From an uncultured Muribaculaceae bacterium (lineage in GTDB: Bacteria; Bacteroidota; Bacteroidia; Bacteroidales; Muribaculaceae): DNA of 64,000 nucleotides. This document shows, in pieces, positions 7,921-17,541 of the stretch (positions are counted from its first letter, which is position 1; every line of letters starts with the position of its first letter). A program made the position numbers and the translations under genes. The DNA is taken from assembly GCA_947625935.1 (NCBI GenBank), contig CANQQE010000003.1, positions 1 through 64,000 on the forward strand, written 5' to 3'. The notes under the pieces are model-generated. The model saw only the letters and a program-made list of their open reading frames with translations, did no database searches and was not told the origin of the DNA.

Positions 7921-9843
7921 ATGAAATCAACAAAAAAACGTTCGCCGTGGGCATGGATTCCCACTCTTTACTTCGCGCAGGGTCTTCCCTATGTCGCCGT
8001 GATGACAATCTCGGTCATCATGTACAAGCGTCTGGGGATATCCAACACTGACATCGCCCTGTACACGGGATGGCTCTATCTCCCTTGGGTAATCAAGCCG
8101 TTCTGGAGCCCGTTTGTGGACATCATACGCACCAAACGCTGGTGGACTCTGTCGATGCAGTGGATTCTGGCGTTCGCTCTTGCGGGTATCGCCTTCACCA
8201 TCCCGACGCCGTTTTTCTTTCAGGTCACGCTCGCCATATTCTGGTTGGTGGGTTTCACTTCGGCCACCCACGACATCGCGGCCGACGGCTACTATATGCT
8301 TGCACTGACGGAGCATGAGCAGTCGCTCTACGTCGGGATACGCTCGACATTCTACCGCGTGGCTACCGTGGCCGGCCAGGGTCTTCTGGTGATTATCGCC
8401 GGACTGATCGAGACAAATTCGGGTCTGGCTCCCGTGGACATGAGTGTCAACGCCAACCCGGAAGTGGAATGGTCGCCGAACACACTGACGGCTATAGCGT
8501 CAACGCCGGCGGATGATGCGGGGGAGGTGCAATTTCTCTACACCCATCCACGGGCCGATGTCGCCACCAAAGCTCCGGCAACCGTAGCATTAAACATCAA
8601 CGGGGCCGACACGGTGATTCCGTTCAGAGCGTATGCCGCCATGATGCGCGACTCAGTGGCCATGATGAACGAGGCCAACGGTTTTGTAGTGGCCGAGCGT
8701 AAAGCCGACAAGCCTACAGAATCAACGCAGTCTGAGGCCGGGGGATGGCTGAGCAATCTCGGCGACAGCTTCACCAACTGGGTGAGGGATAACTTCGGCG
8801 AGGAGCGCGAGGCTGTAGACGAGGTGCCCAACAATTTCGCCATCGCTGGCGTGAGACTGAACAAGGCACCCGCCGACGGGGAGACCTATATACTTAACGT
8901 GACTTACAAGGAGGGAGACCAAAGCGTCAAACTCGAACAAAACAAACTCTCCACTCGCTTTGAGTTCAATAAGGACAACTGGGACAAGACCGCCTATCTC
9001 TACTATGAGATAGACCATAAACTCACGTCGGCGGCCACCGCCACTTTCACCGGGGCATCGGGCAATATACCGTTCGCATGGCTTGTCGTGTTTCTGACGC
9101 TGTCGATATTTTTCTTCGCTGTGGCATTTTATCACAGTTGGGTGCTGCCGCGGCCCGCGAGTGACGGCAACCGAGAGAACGGCGCATCGGCCGGCTCGAT
9201 TTTCCGTGAGTTCATAGAGACGTTCCGCACTTTCTTCCAGAAACCTCAGGCTTGGGTGGCTATCGCGTTCATGCTTCTCTACCGCCTGCCTGAAGCGCAG
9301 TTGGTGAAACTTATCAACCCGTTCCTTTTAGACCCGATCGACAAGGGTGGTCTGGGTCTTACCACGAGTCAGGTGGGTTTCGTGTATGGCACCGTGGGCA
9401 TCATCGGTCTCACGATCGGCGGTATCATCGGCGGCATCGTGGCCGCCCGCGGCGGTCTGAAAAAATGGTTGTGGCCCATGGCATGGAGTATGTCGCTGAC
9501 CTGTCTGACATTTGTGTATCTGAGCTATTTCCAGGATCACTCGCTGTTGACGGTGAACATCTGCGTGTTCATAGAGCAGTTTGGCTACGGGTTCGGATTC
9601 ACGGCCTATATGCTTTATCTGATATATTTCTCGGAAGGGAAGTACAAGACGGCTCACTATGCCATCTGCACCGGTTTCATGGCACTCGGCATGATGCTGC
9701 CGGGCATGGCCGCGGGTTGGCTGCAGGAGACAATAGGGTATCTGCATTTCTTTATCTGGACGATGATCTGTTGCGCCGCCACCATCGGGGTGTGCGCGTT
9801 CCTGAAAATCGACCCCAATTTCGGCCGCAAGGTCGAGAAGTGA
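7921..9843 (+). CDS. AmpG-like MFS permease with a large extramembrane insert
   Basis: 640 residues, versus about 430-490 for a usual AmpG. The N-terminal helices (WIPTLYFAQGLPYVAVMTISVIMYKRLG region) match the AmpG/acetyl-CoA-transporter branch of the major facilitator superfamily, which imports muropeptides or GlcNAc-anhydroMurNAc. About six helices are followed by a polar insert at about residues 168-382 that includes a beta-rich part, then six more helices from FAWLVVFLTLS to FFIWTMICC. It lies between spoIID and the NamZ gene on the same strand with short gaps. Transport of cell-wall turnover products is inferred from family and context. The insert has no function I recognise. Confidence 0.8.
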   Translation: MKSTKKRSPWAWIPTLYFAQGLPYVAVMTISVIMYKRLGISNTDIALYTGWLYLPWVIKPFWSPFVDIIRTKRWWTLSMQWILAFALAGIAFTIPTPFFFQVTLAIFWLVGFTSATHDIAADGYYMLALTEHEQSLYVGIRSTFYRVATVAGQGLLVIIAGLIETNSGLAPVDMSVNANPEVEWSPNTLTAIASTPADDAGEVQFLYTHPRADVATKAPATVALNINGADTVIPFRAYAAMMRDSVAMMNEANGFVVAERKADKPTESTQSEAGGWLSNLGDSFTNWVRDNFGEEREAVDEVPNNFAIAGVRLNKAPADGETYILNVTYKEGDQSVKLEQNKLSTRFEFNKDNWDKTAYLYYEIDHKLTSAATATFTGASGNIPFAWLVVFLTLSIFFFAVAFYHSWVLPRPASDGNRENGASAGSIFREFIETFRTFFQKPQAWVAIAFMLLYRLPEAQLVKLINPFLLDPIDKGGLGLTTSQVGFVYGTVGIIGLTIGGIIGGIVAARGGLKKWLWPMAWSMSLTCLTFVYLSYFQDHSLLTVNICVFIEQFGYGFGFTAYMLYLIYFSEGKYKTAHYAICTGFMALGMMLPGMAAGWLQETIGYLHFFIWTMICCAATIGVCAFLKIDPNFGRKVEK

Positions 9844-9887
9844 CCGCAAGTACATAATATTCAAACAAAACAGAGAAAACAGCAAAA

Positions 9888-11129
9888 ATGATGAAACTGA
9901 AAAATATATTTATGACCGCCGCCTCGCTGGCGATAGGAATGATGACGATGACCGCGCAGGTGAAACCGGGTATAGAGGTGCTTCGCGACAATGGCTTCGC
10001 CTCGCTCCAAGGGAAACGGGTGGGGCTCATCACGAACCCAACGGGGATCGACAACAATTTCAAATCGACTGTCGACATACTCCATGAGGCCCCCGGGGTC
10101 AAACTCACCGCACTGTTCGCCCCTGAGCATGGCGTGAGGGGCGATGTTCACGCCGGAGACAACGTGGAGAATATGGTTGACGCCGCCACCGGCGTCCCGG
10201 TCTACTCCATATTCGGGAAGACCCACAAGCCTACGCCCGAGATGCTAAAAGATGTGGATGTGCTGATATATGACATCCAGGATATAGGCTGCCGCTCCTA
10301 CACATTCATCTCGTCGATGGGTGAGGCTATGGACGCTTGCGCCGAGCTTGGGAAGGATTTCATGGTGCTCGACCGCCCGAATCCCGTGGGTGGCAACAAG
10401 GTGGAGGGTAACCTCGTGGAGAAAGGGTATGAGTCATTCGTCAGCCGTTTCCCTATCCCTTATCTCTATGGGCTTACGCCCGGCGAGCTGGCCATGTATC
10501 TCAACGAGGAGGGTCTGCTCGACAGCGGCAAGAAAGTGAATCTTGAGGTTGTCCCCATGGAGGGCTGGACCCGCGACATGACTTTCGCCGAGACCGGTAT
10601 GCCTTGGGTGCTTCCGTCGCCTCATATCCCTAACGCGGAGATAGGGCTGCTTTATCCCGTGACCGGCATACTCGGCGAGCTTTATTGTATGTCAATCGGG
10701 GTTGGATACACGCTTCCGTTCAAGTTGGTGGCCGCGCCATGGGTCGACGGTCAGGAGCTTGCGCGCCGTCTCAACGCACTGAAACTACCGGGCCTTTATT
10801 TCCGTCCAATTTCAGTCAAGCCGTTCTATTCGACGTTCAAAGGTGAAAACATATCGGGTGTGGAAATCTACATCACCGACAAGGAATCGGCCCCGCTATC
10901 GCTGACCCAATTCTACATCATGCAGGAACTGGCTCAGATGTATCCCGACAAAAAACCGTTTGAAATCTGCGACAGCAAGCGATTCTCGACCTTTGACAAG
11001 GTGACGGGTTCGCCCGAAATACGCAAACGTTTCACAAAGAACTATAAGGTGGACGACATCTTCGACTACTGGACTAAAGATGACGCTAAATTCAAAATGA
11101 AGAAGTCGCGCTACCATCTTTATAAATAA
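9888..11129 (+). CDS. namZ: DUF1343 exo-beta-N-acetylmuramidase, NamZ family (GH171)
   Basis: 413 residues (ATG at 9888 or 9891) with a signal peptide ending near TAQ (residue 24). Family hallmarks are LITNPTGID, FAPEHGVRG with a candidate catalytic Glu near residue 80, DIQDIGCRSYT and DRPNPVGG. NamZ enzymes remove terminal MurNAc from the non-reducing end of peptidoglycan fragments, as shown for the Bacillus subtilis and Tannerella forsythia proteins. Here it would act in the periplasm and supply MurNAc to the MurT/MurK/MurQ route encoded 3 kb downstream. Part of the same plus-strand run as the AmpG-like gene. Confidence 0.88.
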   Translation: MMKLKNIFMTAASLAIGMMTMTAQVKPGIEVLRDNGFASLQGKRVGLITNPTGIDNNFKSTVDILHEAPGVKLTALFAPEHGVRGDVHAGDNVENMVDAATGVPVYSIFGKTHKPTPEMLKDVDVLIYDIQDIGCRSYTFISSMGEAMDACAELGKDFMVLDRPNPVGGNKVEGNLVEKGYESFVSRFPIPYLYGLTPGELAMYLNEEGLLDSGKKVNLEVVPMEGWTRDMTFAETGMPWVLPSPHIPNAEIGLLYPVTGILGELYCMSIGVGYTLPFKLVAAPWVDGQELARRLNALKLPGLYFRPISVKPFYSTFKGENISGVEIYITDKESAPLSLTQFYIMQELAQMYPDKKPFEICDSKRFSTFDKVTGSPEIRKRFTKNYKVDDIFDYWTKDDAKFKMKKSRYHLYK

Positions 11130-11167
11130 TGGCAATCAAACCTAATCATGATTCGTAGAAATTGCTA

Positions 11168-13969
11168 ATGGATAAAAAGTATAAATTGTTTTTGGAACGC
11201 ATCGGTGAGTTTGTGGATTCAGAGAGAGTCTACACTGATGACTTGCGCTGTCTTGCGTGGGGCACCGATGCGGGATTCTACCGTCTGATTCCCAAAATTG
11301 TTGTGCGTTCGGTCGATGAGACCGAGGTTTCGCGGTTGTTGGCAACCGCATCGGGGCTTGGCCTTGCGGTTACATTCCGCGCCGCAGGTACGAGCCTGTC
11401 AGGACAGGCCATTAGTGATTCGATTCTGATTGTGGCCGGGAAGAACTGGGAAAGGTACACGATAGCGCCCGACGGGTTGACGATAACGATGCAACCGGGC
11501 ATAATAGGGGCGCGTGTCAGCCAGTATCTCGCCCCTTACGGGCGTATCTTCTCGCCCGATCCGGCATCAAAAAATTCGGCGATGGTTGGTGGTATCGTAA
11601 TCAACAACGCTTCGGGCATGAATTGCGGCACGCACGCCAACAGCGACAAGGTCGTAGAGTCGATGCGCATAGTTCTCGCCGACGGTGCTGTAGTCGATAC
11701 CGGCGACGCGTCCTCGCGGGAGGAATTTCGCAAGTCGCACCCGGAGTTCATAGCGTCCATAGAGGAAATGCGCGACGACATCAGAGCCGACAAAGAGCTT
11801 GTGGACCGCATCAATTATAAATACAGCATCAAGAATGTCACGGGCCTGAATCTGCTTCCGTTCGTGAGATATGATGACCCGTTTGATATCATGGCCCATT
11901 GCATGGTGGGCTCGGAGGGTACGCTCGCGTTTATGAGTGAGGTTACAGCCCGGACTGCCCATTTGTATCCCTGCTCGGCCAGCGCGATGCTTTATTTCGA
12001 TGACATCCGCACGGCCTGCGAGGCGGTGGTGGCGATGAAGAAAGGCCCAGTCCACGGGGCGGAGCTGCTCGACAAAAAATCGCTTTCGGCGGTAAACGAC
12101 ACTACCGGCGAGGGGCTTACGGCAATTTTGACAGAAACCAAGGCTGATAGCCCTGAGGAGCTGCAACGCAACATCGACGAGATTTTAGAGATTCTGAAAC
12201 CGTTCAAGCTGTATACTCCGGCCCGTTTCACTTCTGACCCGAAAGAATATGGGAAGTACTGGAAGATACGCTCCGGCATTTTCCCCTCGGTCGGGGGTAC
12301 CCGCCGTCTTGGCACGACGGTGCTGATAGAGGATGTGGCGTTCCATATCGAGGATTTGCCCGACGCCACGGCTGATCTTCAGCAATTGCTTATAGACTGC
12401 GGATATGACGATGCCTGCATCTATGGCCACGCGCTTGAAGGAAATTACCATTTCATCATAGCCCAGGGTTTTGAGACGCAAGATGATATCAAACGCTATC
12501 AGCAACTGATGAAATCGGTGGAAAAACTTGTGGTGGACAAGTATGACGGCTCTTTGAAGGCCGAGCATGGCACAGGCCGCAATATGGCACCGTTTGTCAA
12601 AAATGAATGGGGCACCACCGCATGGGAATATATGCGCCGGCTGAAGGATATTTTCGATCCCAAGCGGATACTCAATCCCGGTGTGATCTTCAACAACAAT
12701 CCTAATTGTTATATCGTCGGCATGAAACCTATGCCGATGACCAATCCCAACGTGGACCGCTGCATCGAGTGCGGTTTCTGTGAGGTCAATTGTGTGAGCT
12801 GCGGTTTCACGCTCTCGGCACGCCAGCGCATAGTGGCGCAACGAGAAATCTCTCGCTTGAAAGCCACAGGTGAGGATGATGAGCGCCTACGTCGCCTTGA
12901 GAAGCAATTCCGTTTTTTGGGAGAGGAGAGTTGCGCCGGCGACGGGTTATGCAGCACTTCGTGCCCGATGGGAATCAATACCGCCGATCTGATACATGAC
13001 CTTCGCAACGAACATCTGACCCGTGCGGGTTACATGATAGGGCGCGTTGCCGCCCGAGACCTGCGTGCTATCAAAGGGGTGCTTCGCCCCGTGCTGTCGA
13101 TGGCTTCGGCGACCCGAAGCGTGATAGGAGACAAGGCAGTCACCGCGATAGGGAAGGGTCTGCATAAAATCGGCGCGCCCTTATGGACTCCTGCATTGCC
13201 GACAGCGGCTCACGCACCCAAGGCTGCCGGGGGCAGTGGTGATGTTTTGCCGCGTAAGGTGGTCTATTTCCCGAGTTGCATCAACCAGACTATGGGGGTA
13301 ACTCCCCGGAAGGGGGAGAAACATCAGGAAAACTTGATGGCGGTGATAAAAAGGCTTTGCGCTAAAGCCGGGTATGAGATTGTTTTCCCCGAAGGTATGC
13401 AGCACCTCTGCTGTGGCATGATATGGGAAAGCAAGGGAATGCCTGATATCGCCGACTCAAAGCTCCGCGAATTGGAGCAGGCTTTGCTCGCAGCCTCGGA
13501 GGGCGGCAAATATCCCGTCATGTGTGACCAAAGCCCCTGTCTACACCGTATGCGCGACCATATAAAGTCTATGCCGCTTTATGAGCCTGTGGAGTTTATC
13601 AACGATTTTCTCGCCCCATATCTCACGTTCACTCCAATTAATGAGACGGTCGCCATCCACATAACCTGTTCAAGCCGACGGATGGGTCTTGCCGACAAGA
13701 TGATAAATCTGGCCGGGAGGTGCGCTACCAAGGTCATTGTGCCGGCTGAGGTGGGCTGCTGCGGATTTGCGGGCGACAAGGGCTTCACGCTTCCTGAGCT
13801 TAACCGCTACGGGTTGCGCAAACTGCGCCCGCAGATTGTGGCCTCGGGAGCTACGCGGGGCTTTTCAAACAGCCGCACCTGTGAGATAGGTCTGACGACC
13901 AACAGCGGGATACCGTATCAGTCGATAGCTTATCTCGTTGATGAATGTACGGTAAGCAAAAAACAGTAA
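11168..13969 (+). CDS. FAD-linked oxidase fused to 4Fe-4S domains, probable D-lactate dehydrogenase
   Basis: 933 residues from the ATG at 11168 (the upstream in-frame TTG is less likely). Order: FAD_binding_4 (about 30-240; PGIIGARVSQYL, DPASKNSAMVGGIV), FAD-oxidase C-terminal (about 270-510), a ferredoxin pair (CIECGFCEVNC about 532 and CAGDGLCSTSCP about 589), then a CCG/GlpC-type domain (HLCCGM about 747, GCCGFAGDKG about 864). This is the architecture of glycolate-oxidase or Dld-II-type respiratory D-lactate dehydrogenases. It lies directly before murT-murK-murQ, and MurQ releases D-lactate, so oxidising D-lactate to pyruvate is the natural role. Substrate is inferred; D-2-hydroxyglutarate or glycolate are alternatives. 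Confidence 0.82.
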   Translation: MDKKYKLFLERIGEFVDSERVYTDDLRCLAWGTDAGFYRLIPKIVVRSVDETEVSRLLATASGLGLAVTFRAAGTSLSGQAISDSILIVAGKNWERYTIAPDGLTITMQPGIIGARVSQYLAPYGRIFSPDPASKNSAMVGGIVINNASGMNCGTHANSDKVVESMRIVLADGAVVDTGDASSREEFRKSHPEFIASIEEMRDDIRADKELVDRINYKYSIKNVTGLNLLPFVRYDDPFDIMAHCMVGSEGTLAFMSEVTARTAHLYPCSASAMLYFDDIRTACEAVVAMKKGPVHGAELLDKKSLSAVNDTTGEGLTAILTETKADSPEELQRNIDEILEILKPFKLYTPARFTSDPKEYGKYWKIRSGIFPSVGGTRRLGTTVLIEDVAFHIEDLPDATADLQQLLIDCGYDDACIYGHALEGNYHFIIAQGFETQDDIKRYQQLMKSVEKLVVDKYDGSLKAEHGTGRNMAPFVKNEWGTTAWEYMRRLKDIFDPKRILNPGVIFNNNPNCYIVGMKPMPMTNPNVDRCIECGFCEVNCVSCGFTLSARQRIVAQREISRLKATGEDDERLRRLEKQFRFLGEESCAGDGLCSTSCPMGINTADLIHDLRNEHLTRAGYMIGRVAARDLRAIKGVLRPVLSMASATRSVIGDKAVTAIGKGLHKIGAPLWTPALPTAAHAPKAAGGSGDVLPRKVVYFPSCINQTMGVTPRKGEKHQENLMAVIKRLCAKAGYEIVFPEGMQHLCCGMIWESKGMPDIADSKLRELEQALLAASEGGKYPVMCDQSPCLHRMRDHIKSMPLYEPVEFINDFLAPYLTFTPINETVAIHITCSSRRMGLADKMINLAGRCATKVIVPAEVGCCGFAGDKGFTLPELNRYGLRKLRPQIVASGATRGFSNSRTCEIGLTTNSGIPYQSIAYLVDECTVSKKQ

Positions 13970-13974
13970 TAGCC

Positions 13975-15156
13975 ATGAATGAAACAAACAGTAAAACCAA
14001 AGCGAAACAGGGTGGCGGAAACCGCTTGCTCGCTCTCGACATATTGCGCGGCATCACCATAGCCGGGATGATTCTTGTGAATAATCCCGGCTCGTGGGGG
14101 CATATCTACGCTCCACTTGAACACGCGTCGTGGAACGGTCTTACGCCGACCGACCTTGTGTTCCCGTTTTTTATGTTCATAATGGGAATTTCCACATATT
14201 TCTCGCTTCGTAAATTCAACTTCGCCTGGAGCGGCCCGACATTATGGAAGATAGTGCGCCGCACGGTGGTCATCTTCGCCATAGGTCTTGCCATCGCATG
14301 GTTCAGCCTGTTCATGCGCGGCATAGTCAACGAGGCCACGTTCTGGGAGGCTGTGCTTAATTTTGACCATATACGCATACTCGGTGTGATGCCTCGGTTG
14401 GCCATCTGCTATTGCGCCGCGTCGCTTGTGGCATTGATTCTGAATCACCGTTATCTGCCGGGTTTTATCGTGCTTCTGCTTGTTGTCTATGCAGTTATAC
14501 TGCTGACAGGCAACGGGTTTGAGTTTGCCGACCATAACGTTATCTCGGTTATCGACCGTAAGGTGCTCGGCCCTGACCATATGTATAAGGACACTATAGA
14601 CGGCTTGACTCTCCATTTTGATCCTGAGGGTCTTCTTAGCACTATCCCTTCGATCGCCCATGTGTTGATAGGCTTTTGGTGCGGTATGCTTATCACCGGC
14701 ACGCGCGACAATAATTCGCGCATCAACAAGCTGTTTATTTTGGGAACAATTCTTACCTTTGTCGGGTTTTTGCTCGACTTCGGGATACCCATCAATAAAA
14801 AAGTGTGGTCTCCGACTTTCGTATTGACCACCTGTGGGTTGGCTTCGAGCTTCCTTGGCCTGTTGATATGGATTATCGACATAAAAGGTAAAAAAGGATG
14901 GTGCCGTTTTTTTGAATCGTTCGGTATCAATCCGCTGTTCATGTATGTGCTTGGCGCCGTGGTGAGTATTTTGATTAGCAATATAAAGGTCAGTGACAAA
15001 CTGTCGGTGAAAGGGTGGATCTACACCGAGCAACTCATGCCGATGTGTGGCGGTGACGCTACTTTGGCATCGTTGATATTCGCTCTCGGCTTTGTCTTTG
15101 TGATCTGGTGTTTCGGATATGTACTATATAAGAAAAAAATATATATAAAGATATGA
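13975..15156 (+). CDS. murT: DUF5009 / HGSNAT-like membrane protein, MurNAc transporter MurT candidate
   Basis: 393 residues from the ATG at 13975; an earlier start at 13945 would overlap the upstream gene. The N-terminus LLALDILRGITIAGMILVNNPG and GLTPTDLVFPFFMFIMG match the heparan-alpha-glucosaminide acetyltransferase-like DUF5009 family, with about ten membrane helices. In Tannerella forsythia a protein annotated this way, MurT, was reported as the inner-membrane MurNAc transporter encoded with murK and murQ. The same order occurs here, and the end overlaps the kinase start by 4 nt. Function by synteny and family; an acyltransferase activity is the alternative. Confidence 0.78.
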   Translation: MNETNSKTKAKQGGGNRLLALDILRGITIAGMILVNNPGSWGHIYAPLEHASWNGLTPTDLVFPFFMFIMGISTYFSLRKFNFAWSGPTLWKIVRRTVVIFAIGLAIAWFSLFMRGIVNEATFWEAVLNFDHIRILGVMPRLAICYCAASLVALILNHRYLPGFIVLLLVVYAVILLTGNGFEFADHNVISVIDRKVLGPDHMYKDTIDGLTLHFDPEGLLSTIPSIAHVLIGFWCGMLITGTRDNNSRINKLFILGTILTFVGFLLDFGIPINKKVWSPTFVLTTCGLASSFLGLLIWIIDIKGKKGWCRFFESFGINPLFMYVLGAVVSILISNIKVSDKLSVKGWIYTEQLMPMCGGDATLASLIFALGFVFVIWCFGYVLYKKKIYIKI

Positions 15157-15995
15157 TACTAATAGCTGACAGTGGTAGCACCAAGATAGACTGGTGCCTT
15201 GTTGACGAGGGTAAAATCGTCAAACAGATTTTTACTTGTGGAATGAACGCCCTGCTATTGACCGAGGAGGAGATGGAGCTGCGCGTCGCGAGTGAGCTGG
15301 CTCCGCAAATCGCCGACTATTCGGTCGATGAGGTGTACTACTACGGAGCGGGATGCGTTAGCGATGAGGTGTGTGGCAATGTACGCCAAGCCATATCGAA
15401 GAGCATCAAGGCCGATATAATCGAGGTCCACACCGACCTTCTGGCCGCTGCCCGCGCTCTGTGCGGCCATCGCCCCGGCATCGCCTGTATTCTCGGCACC
15501 GGGTCCAACTCATGTTATTACGACGGTAACACCATAGTCGATAATGTGTCGCCATTAGGCTACATACTCGGCGACGAGGGTAGTGGCGCGGTTCTCGGCA
15601 AACTTCTTGTCGGCGATGTCCTTAAAAACCAGTTACCCCGCGAGCTGTGCAACAAGTTTCTCGCCCAATATGAGCTTGACCGCATGACCATAATACGCCG
15701 CGTTTACAAGGAGCCTCAACCCAACCGCTTCCTTGCATCGGTCAGCCGGTTCTTGATTGAGAACATCGAGGAGCCTTCAATCCATCGTTTGGTGCTCAAC
15801 TCGTTTAAATCGTTTTTCGTTCGCAACATAGCCAACTACGCCGATTACCGCAACCATCAGGTTAACTTCGTAGGGTCTGTCGCCTATTTTTACCGCGATG
15901 TACTGAGTGAGGCCGCGTCGGCGATGGACTGCACCATAGGCACAATAATACAATCGCCGATGGAGGGCTTAGTCAAGTATCATTCCCAACACTAA
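15153..15995 (+). CDS. murK: MurNAc/amino-sugar kinase MurK (BadF/BadG family)
   Basis: 280 residues. The intact phosphate-1 loop ADSGSTK starts at residue 5. The HTDLLAAARA catalytic-Asp block, GTGSNSC near 115 and GDEGSGA near 140 follow. MurK-type kinases phosphorylate MurNAc, and in Clostridium also GlcNAc, at O6. The ATG overlaps the murT stop (ATGA), so the two are translationally coupled, and murQ follows after 45 nt. Compared with its paralogue at 320 it keeps all canonical ATP-site residues, so it is the better candidate for the working kinase of the pathway. Confidence 0.85.
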   Translation: MILIADSGSTKIDWCLVDEGKIVKQIFTCGMNALLLTEEEMELRVASELAPQIADYSVDEVYYYGAGCVSDEVCGNVRQAISKSIKADIIEVHTDLLAAARALCGHRPGIACILGTGSNSCYYDGNTIVDNVSPLGYILGDEGSGAVLGKLLVGDVLKNQLPRELCNKFLAQYELDRMTIIRRVYKEPQPNRFLASVSRFLIENIEEPSIHRLVLNSFKSFFVRNIANYADYRNHQVNFVGSVAYFYRDVLSEAASAMDCTIGTIIQSPMEGLVKYHSQH

Positions 15996-16040
15996 ACAAC
16001 TGATATACTCGCTGAACAACACATTTAACTATAACACATC

Positions 16041-16859
16041 ATGGCATTTGAAAAAATAAGTGAGCGTGCGTCGCTATATAACGATCTTGAGAAGAAATCG
16101 GTGAGCGAACTGCTCCATGACATAAACACCGAGGATAAGAAAGTGGCATTGGCCGTAGAGAAGGCAATACCCCAGATTGAGAAACTTGTGACGCAAATAG
16201 TGCAGCGCATGAAACGCGGAGGGCGCATTTTCTATATGGGCGCCGGCACCTCCGGCCGTCTCGGGGTGCTGGACGCATCGGAGATTCCGCCGACATTCGG
16301 CATGGATCCCTCGTGGGTTGTGGGGCTTATCGCCGGCGGCGACACCGCTTTGCGCAACCCGGTGGAGAATGCCGAGGATGATACCGAGCAAGGATGGAAA
16401 GACTTGCAGGAATTCGGGGTCAACGAACGTGACACCGTCATAGGTATCGCCGCTTCGGGGACTACCCCCTACGTCATCGGCGCGCTCAACACTTGCCGCG
16501 AGCATGGGATTCTGACCGCGGCTATAACCAGCAATCCCGACGCTCCTGTTTCGCACGCGGCTGACATCGCCATAGAGATGATTGTCGGCCCTGAATATGT
16601 CACCGGGAGCTCACGGATGAAATCGGGCACCGGCCAAAAAATGATTTGCAACATGATTACCACCTCTGTTATGATCCAGATGGGTCGCGTCAAAGGTAAC
16701 AAGATGGTAAATATGCAATTGTCTAACGCCAAGCTCGTTGACCGCGGCACCCGAATGGTTTCAGAGGAGCTTGGCCTGCCTTATGATGAGGCCAAACGAT
16801 TGCTGCTTATGCACGGTTCAGTTAAAAAAGCGGTTGACGCTTATCGCGAACATCAATAA
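16041..16859 (+). CDS. murQ: N-acetylmuramic acid 6-phosphate etherase
   Basis: 272 residues, the normal MurQ length. The SIS-fold sugar-phosphate motif GAGTSGRLGVLDASE is at about 67-81, followed by GLIAGGDTALRNPVE, GIAASGTTPYV and GSSRMKSGT. It cleaves the lactyl ether of MurNAc-6-phosphate, giving GlcNAc-6-phosphate and D-lactate in the cytoplasm. Third gene of the murT-murK-murQ set. The D-lactate it releases matches the FAD/Fe-S oxidase gene upstream. Confidence 0.95.
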   Translation: MAFEKISERASLYNDLEKKSVSELLHDINTEDKKVALAVEKAIPQIEKLVTQIVQRMKRGGRIFYMGAGTSGRLGVLDASEIPPTFGMDPSWVVGLIAGGDTALRNPVENAEDDTEQGWKDLQEFGVNERDTVIGIAASGTTPYVIGALNTCREHGILTAAITSNPDAPVSHAADIAIEMIVGPEYVTGSSRMKSGTGQKMICNMITTSVMIQMGRVKGNKMVNMQLSNAKLVDRGTRMVSEELGLPYDEAKRLLLMHGSVKKAVDAYREHQ

Positions 16860-16876
16860 TAATGCCTAATTTTGCA

Positions 16877-17539
16877 ATGAAAAAGATATTTTTAACCGCA
16901 TTATCGCTTGTCGTTTCAATGATGGCTTTTGCCGATGAACCTTATAAATACAATGAGCTTTACTATCAGCGGGCGAGTCTGTTTGATAAACTTCCGGTGG
17001 AGGAGGATGACATTGTGTTTGTCGGCAACAGTCTGACTCAGATCTGTGAATGGCATGAGCTTTTCGGCAATCCCAAAATCAAAAACCGGGGCATCATAGG
17101 CGATGTAGTGCAGGGTATACGCGACCGCATCGACTGTGTTGTCAACGGACACCCCCGCAAGATATTCCTGCTATGCGGCACCAACGATGTGTCGCACAAT
17201 CTCACCGCCGACTCAATCGCCACCGCTTTGGGTAATCTCATAGATTACATCAGGGTGTCGTCACCGCAGTCGAAGCTCTATGTCCAGTCACTGCTACCAG
17301 TCAACGATACCTTTGGCCGTTACAAGGCCATGACCGGTAAGAATCCGGTGATTCTCGACATCAACCGTCAATTGGCTGCAATGGCCAAGGATAAGGGTTT
17401 CACATGGATTGACGCTCATTCCATTTTCGCGGACGGAGAAGGGAATCTTGACCGCCGATATACCAATGACGGACTCCATGTGATGGGTGACGGCTATCTT
17501 CGTTGGCGCGACTTGCTATTGCCTTATATCAACGAGTAG
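16877..17539 (+). CDS. Secreted SGNH/GDSL-family esterase
   Basis: 220 residues from ATG 16877 (start MKKIFLTALS; an ATG at 16862 adds five residues). Signal peptide cleaved near MAFA. SGNH blocks: GNSLT with the Ser nucleophile at about 51, GIIGD, GTND, and the Asp/His pair in DGLH at about 198-201. It starts 17 nt after the murQ stop, so probably in the same transcript. Bacteroidota relatives are acetyl esterases and acyl hydrolases. Removal of O-acetyl groups from muropeptide sugars would fit this place but is inference. Confidence 0.8.
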   Translation: MKKIFLTALSLVVSMMAFADEPYKYNELYYQRASLFDKLPVEEDDIVFVGNSLTQICEWHELFGNPKIKNRGIIGDVVQGIRDRIDCVVNGHPRKIFLLCGTNDVSHNLTADSIATALGNLIDYIRVSSPQSKLYVQSLLPVNDTFGRYKAMTGKNPVILDINRQLAAMAKDKGFTWIDAHSIFADGEGNLDRRYTNDGLHVMGDGYLRWRDLLLPYINE

Positions 17540-17541
17540 AA

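Noticed and set aside
13945-13974. Upstream start for MurT
   Set aside because: It would overlap the preceding oxidase stop region; the ATG at 13975 is just after that stop and fits the family N-terminus.
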